Positions 54,718-58,221 of a DNA stretch of 58,221 bases are shown in pieces. Every line of letters starts with the position of its first letter. The stretch's first letter is position 1. Made by a program: the position numbers and the translations under genes. This DNA is from an uncultured Gammaproteobacteria bacterium. GTDB lineage: Bacteria; Pseudomonadota; Gammaproteobacteria; Pseudomonadales; Pseudohongiellaceae. The notes beneath the pieces are model-generated. The model made no database searches. It was not told the origin of the DNA and was given only the letters and a program-made list of their open reading frames with translations. The stretch covers positions 1-58,221 of the forward strand of contig CAIOZF010000182.1 of NCBI GenBank assembly GCA_903862645.1. The letters run 5' to 3'.

Positions 54718-55653
54718 TTGACGCAGCGACGTAGACAGCGCGGCCGTGACATCAACGGCATCATCGTGCTCGACAAGGCGAAAGGAGCCAGTTCCAACGC
54801 CTGTCTCCAGGAAGTGAAAAGGTTGTTTGGGGCAGAGAAGGCTGGCCATACGGGCGCCCTCGATCCGCTTGCTACCGGAGTGTTGCCTCTGTGCTTTGGC
54901 GAGGCTACGAAGATTTCCCAGTTTCTGCTGGACTCCGACAAGCGTTATCGCACGACGGTGAGGCTCGGGGTCAGAACTGATACCTTCGATTCCGAAGGCG
55001 CGGTCATCAGCGAACGTGCCGTTGACGCAGTGACTCGTGAACGGGTAGAGCTGGAGCTGGAACAGTTCCGCGGCGACATCGAGCAGACCCCACCGATGTA
55101 CTCCGCGCTCAAGCACAACGGAACGCCATTGTACAAATTGGCCCGCGCCGGCCAGGAAGTAGAGAGGCAGGCGCGCCCCGTCACGATCTACGCTCTGGAG
55201 TTGCTCAACTATACTGAGAGTGACACAGGCAAGACGCTGGAACTGGAGATTTTCTGCAGCAAGGGCACCTATGTGCGTTCCATCGTGGATGACCTGGGAG
55301 AGGCGCTGGGCTGCGGTGGTCATGTCACCGCGCTGCATCGCCTGCAGGCAGGTGCCTTTGACGAAAGTCAGTGTGTTAGCATTGAACGCCTGAAAGAAGT
55401 GAAGGAAGCGGGCGGCTATGAAGCGCTCGACAGGTTTCTGGTGGCGGCCGACGAGGCAGTGGCAGATTTGCCGCGCGTGGTGCTGCCATCCATGACCGCA
55501 GATTATGTAAAGCAAGGCCAGGCGGTACTGGTTAGGCATCTGCCGGAATCGGGTCTCGTGCGTCTGTACGACGAGGACGAATTCATCGGCATCGGCATCA
55601 TGCTCGACGACGGAAGAGTGGCGCCCAGGCGTCTGTTTGCAACCGGGCAGTAA
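54718..55653 (+). CDS. truB: tRNA pseudouridine-55 synthase
   Basis: A 311-residue enzyme making pseudouridine 55 in the T-loop. The catalytic Asp is in GHTGALDPLATG; RYRTTVRLG, QTPPMYSALKHNG and CSKGTYVRSIVDDLG follow, and a small C-terminal PUA-like part ends GRVAPRRL. TTG at 54718 has AGGAG 8 nt upstream and gives a MTQRRRQRGRDING start matching E. coli; the GTG at 54700 is less likely. Confidence 0.95.
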   Translation: MTQRRRQRGRDINGIIVLDKAKGASSNACLQEVKRLFGAEKAGHTGALDPLATGVLPLCFGEATKISQFLLDSDKRYRTTVRLGVRTDTFDSEGAVISERAVDAVTRERVELELEQFRGDIEQTPPMYSALKHNGTPLYKLARAGQEVERQARPVTIYALELLNYTESDTGKTLELEIFCSKGTYVRSIVDDLGEALGCGGHVTALHRLQAGAFDESQCVSIERLKEVKEAGGYEALDRFLVAADEAVADLPRVVLPSMTADYVKQGQAVLVRHLPESGLVRLYDEDEFIGIGIMLDDGRVAPRRLFATGQ

Positions 55654-55789
55654 AAGTATAAAAGGAAAGTACCAACTCACTATAAATATGCATGGTGAAG
55701 CTGGTTTGGCAGGGATGTCAGCAACAAAGGCCGATTCACGATTCGCGTGATCGGTTATTTAATCGCAACGCATATTAGGAGAATAGAAA

Positions 55790-56059
55790 ATGGCTTTAAC
55801 ACCAGAACAGAAAGCAGCAATTGTAAAAGAGTACGCCCAGAGTGAAGGCGACACCGGCTCACCTGAAGTTCAGGTAGCCCTGTTGACCGAGAACATCAAC
55901 CACCTGCAGACTCACTTCAAAGAGCACGTGCATGACCACCACTCACGCCGTGGTCTGATCCGCATGGTAAACAGCCGTCGTAAATTGCTCGACTACCTCA
56001 GAGGCAAGAATAATGATCGTTATGCCGTTCTGATCAAGAAGCTGAACCTGCGTCGCTAA
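55790..56059 (+). CDS. rpsO: 30S ribosomal protein S15
   Basis: An 89-residue primary 16S rRNA-binding protein. [31 protein letters not shown] and [22 protein letters not shown] are the family core. AGGAG lies 8 nt before the ATG. The order truB-rpsO-pnp is conserved. Confidence 0.98.
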   Translation: MALTPEQKAAIVKEYAQSEGDTGSPEVQVALLTENINHLQTHFKEHVHDHHSRRGLIRMVNSRRKLLDYLRGKNNDRYAVLIKKLNLRR

Positions 56060-56154
56060 ACTGTACCGCAAGAAAAGTGTTTACGTAGTATTTCGGAAAT
56101 GAAGAGATGATATAGAGAGACCTTGTTTGACAGGGACGTCATTGCAATGGTGCC

Positions 56155-56175
56155 GGGGTCAAAATAAAAATACAG
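56155..56175 (+). repeat. half copy of the GGGGTCAGAGTAAAAATAC element in the pnp leader
   Basis: ggggtcaaaataaaaatacag differs from the palindrome core at two bases (cagag to caaaa). No inverted partner follows. It ends about 9 bp before the pnp start, next to the ribosome-binding site AGGA. Confidence 0.6.
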
Positions 56176-56184
56176 GAATAGAGT

Positions 56185-58221
56185 ATGTTCAATATAGTGA
56201 GAAAGACCTTTCAGTACGGTCAGTACACCGTGACACTGGAAACTGGCAAGATTGCCAGACAAGCCACAGGTGCCGTTGTCGTGACTATGGGAGACACCCA
56301 GGTACTGGTAACCGTCGTCGGCAAGAAACAGATCAAACCGGGAACCGATTTTTTCCCGCTGACTGTGAACTATCAGGAAAAGACTTACGCAGCAGGCAAG
56401 ATCCCCGGTGGTTTCTTTAAGCGCGAAGGCCGCCCCACCGAGAAAGAGACCCTGACTTCACGGTTGATCGACCGTCCCATCAGGCCGCTGTTTCCCAAGA
56501 ATTTTTGTAATGAAGTGCAGGTTGTCTGTACCGTCATTTCTGCAGGTAAGAATCAGGATCCGGATATCGCCGCACTGATCGGTGCTTCTGCAGCCCTGGC
56601 AATTTCCGGCATGCCGTTCCTCGAACCAGTGGGTGCAGCCCGTGTGGGTTACGATCTGAAGGATGGTTACATCCTCAATCCGGATGTAACCCAGCTCGAA
56701 TCGTCTGCTTTGGACATGGTGGTCGCGGGTACTCGCTCCGCAGTGCTGATGGTGGAATCCGAGGCCAAGCAACTGAGCGAAGATCAAATGCTGGGTGCGG
56801 TTCTGTTCGGTCACGAGGCCATGCAGGTCGTTGTCGACGCCATCCTGGAATTCAAGGCCGAGGCCGGCAAGCCAGCATGGGAACTGGAAGTGGCTCCGGT
56901 CAATGAGGCTCTGCAGTCAGGTCTGAAGCAGGCGTTCGCCGACAGCATCGGTTCTGCCTACCAGATCTCTGACAAGATGCAGCGCTACGACACCCTGGGC
57001 GCCCTGCTGGATCAAGCTGTTGCCCAATTCGCCAATGCCGACACCGGCGTCAGCGCCACAGAAGTTTCTGGTGTGTTCGCATCTCTTGAGAAGAAAGTCG
57101 TGCGTAACCGCATCATCGACGGCGCTCCGCGCATCGACGGTCGTGATAACCGCACCGTGCGTCCGATCTCCATCGAGACTGGCGTGCTGCCGAAGGCTCA
57201 TGGTTCAGCCTTGTTCACCCGTGGTGAAACTCAGGCGCTGGTCGTGACAACTCTGGGTGCAGTGCGTGATGCACAATTGATTGAAGGCCTGGAAGGTTCT
57301 AGAAAGGAAGCCTTCATGCTGCACTACAACTTCCCACCCTTCTGCGTCGGTGAAACCGGCATGATGAGCGGCCCCAAGCGTCGCGAAATCGGCCACGGCA
57401 AACTGGCCAAGCGCGGTGTGCAGGCGGTAATGCCCTCTGAAGATTCATTCCCCTACGCAATTCGTGTGGTCTCCGAGATCACCGAGTCCAACGGTTCCAG
57501 CTCTATGGCATCCGTGTGCGGCAGTTCACTGGCTCTGATGGATGCCGGTGTGCCTATCACCGCTCCGGTGGCTGGTATTGCGATGGGCCTGATCAAGGAA
57601 GGCGATCGCTTTGCCGTCATCACTGACATTCTCGGTGACGAAGACCACCTGGGTGACATGGACTTCAAGGTAGCCGGCACCGCCAATGGCGTGACCGCAC
57701 TGCAGATGGACATCAAGATTCAGGGCATTACCGAAGAGATCATGGAAATCGCTCTGCATCAGGCTCAGGAAGCTCGTATCCACATCCTGGCCGAAATGAA
57801 CAAAGTGATGTCCAAGCCACGCGCTACGGTCTCCGAGAATGCGCCTTCCATGGCCATGATGAAGATCGATCCGGACAAGATCCGCGACGTGATCGGCAAG
57901 GGTGGCGCAGTCATTCGCGCTATTACTGAAGAGACTGGCGCCTCCATAGACATCGATGACGATGGCAACATCCGCATCTATGGCGAAGACGCTACCTCAC
58001 GCGACGCGGCTATCGCACGTGTACTGAGCATCACCGCCGAAGCGGAAGTGGGCAGACTGTACATGGGCAAAGTGGCACGCATTGTCGATTTCGGTGCCTT
58101 CATCACCATTCTCCCAGGCAAAGATGGCCTGGTGCACATTTCCCAGATTTCCTCTGATCGCGTTGAGAACATCGGCGAGTATCTGAGCGAAGGGCAGGAA
58201 GTGCTGGTGAAAGTGACAGAC
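56185..58221 (+). CDS. pnp: polyribonucleotide nucleotidyltransferase (PNPase), cut by the window end
   Basis: At least 679 residues of the degradosome 3'-5' phosphorolytic exonuclease; about 20-40 C-terminal residues are beyond the window. It shows two RNase PH domains (from [16 protein letters not shown] and from [16 protein letters not shown]), the catalytic GSSSMAS loop and [15 protein letters not shown], a KH domain ([17 protein letters not shown]) and the beginning of an S1 domain ([18 protein letters not shown]). The ATG at 56185 has AGGA 8 nt upstream. The frame has no stop in the window, so it must be read through the edge. Confidence 0.97.
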   Translation, partial: MFNIVRKTFQYGQYTVTLETGKIARQATGAVVVTMGDTQVLVTVVGKKQIKPGTDFFPLTVNYQEKTYAAGKIPGGFFKREGRPTEKETLTSRLIDRPIRPLFPKNFCNEVQVVCTVISAGKNQDPDIAALIGASAALAISGMPFLEPVGAARVGYDLKDGYILNPDVTQLESSALDMVVAGTRSAVLMVESEAKQLSEDQMLGAVLFGHEAMQVVVDAILEFKAEAGKPAWELEVAPVNEALQSGLKQAFADSIGSAYQISDKMQRYDTLGALLDQAVAQFANADTGVSATEVSGVFASLEKKVVRNRIIDGAPRIDGRDNRTVRPISIETGVLPKAHGSALFTRGETQALVVTTLGAVRDAQLIEGLEGSRKEAFMLHYNFPPFCVGETGMMSGPKRREIGHGKLAKRGVQAVMPSEDSFPYAIRVVSEITESNGSSSMASVCGSSLALMDAGVPITAPVAGIAMGLIKEGDRFAVITDILGDEDHLGDMDFKVAGTANGVTALQMDIKIQGITEEIMEIALHQAQEARIHILAEMNKVMSKPRATVSENAPSMAMMKIDPDKIRDVIGKGGAVIRAITEETGASIDIDDDGNIRIYGEDATSRDAAIARVLSITAEAEVGRLYMGKVARIVDFGAFITILPGKDGLVHISQISSDRVENIGEYLSEGQEVLVKVTD

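Noticed and set aside
54274-55680. 468-residue minus-strand frame opposite rbfA and truB
   Set aside because: It spans two well-supported genes on the other strand and shows no domain.

Overview
The window reads as a chromosomal core region of a gammaproteobacterium of the Pseudomonadales/Cellvibrionales type with moderately high G+C. Almost every gene is housekeeping, and several gene orders match Pseudomonas-like genomes: priA / hslV-hslU-DUF971-ubiE-ubiJ, ubiB-hisI-hisE-tatABC, ponA (mrcA) divergent from pilMNOPQ-aroK-aroB-SPOR-hemE, carA-carB-greA-yhbY-ftsH-folP-glmM-tpiA-secG, and tRNA-Leu/tRNA-fMet-rimP-nusA-infB-rbfA-truB-rpsO-pnp. The genus cannot be named from the sequence alone. Many starts are TTG or GTG (hslV, hemE, carA, ftsH, rimP, truB; pilM, folP and others), chosen here by Shine-Dalgarno spacing and family N-termini.

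Layout. Positions 1-1730 hold pip-dtd between two long perfect palindromes that share a GGGGTCAGAGTAAAAATAC core. From 1732 to 15921 the minus strand carries tatCBA, hisE, hisI, ubiB, a bufferin cassette (bufC, bufB, bufA) inserted inside the ubi locus, ubiJ, ubiE, a DUF971 gene, hslU, hslV, an FtsN-like SPOR protein and priA. Then come a chorismate mutase gene, rpmE and mrcA. From 19858 the plus strand carries pilMNOPQ, aroK, aroB, a DamX-like gene, hemE, folK and a small TonB-receptor-like barrel. At 31459-32965 there is comF among fragments of a biotin operon. Next are an acyl-CoA dehydrogenase gene, a DUF3379/ECF sigma pair, dapB, carA, carB, greA, yhbY, a dead rlmE, ftsH and the translation/RNA-decay block up to pnp, which runs off the window end.

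The main result is that an otherwise complete core region carries several independent inactivations. pilM has a one-base deletion and pilQ an in-frame TGA, so the type IV pilus alignment complex and secretin should both be lost. The biotin genes survive only as deletion scars: a bioB tail, an in-frame bioF-bioD chimera, and a doubly deleted bioA fused to the 3' end of comF. The rRNA methyltransferase gene rlmE, expected between yhbY and ftsH, is a decayed remnant without its SAM-binding half and with its catalytic SDMAPN motif changed. Together these suggest a lineage undergoing gene loss, dependent on external biotin and without functional type IV pili. The two point lesions need read-level confirmation.

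Other points of note are a tandem-duplicated bufferin precursor with 11 cysteines in a 6/12-Cys arrangement, palindromes whose symmetry extends into host flanking DNA (the end of dtd), a half copy of the same element in the pnp leader, and an initiator tRNA gene with a U1-U72 mismatch.
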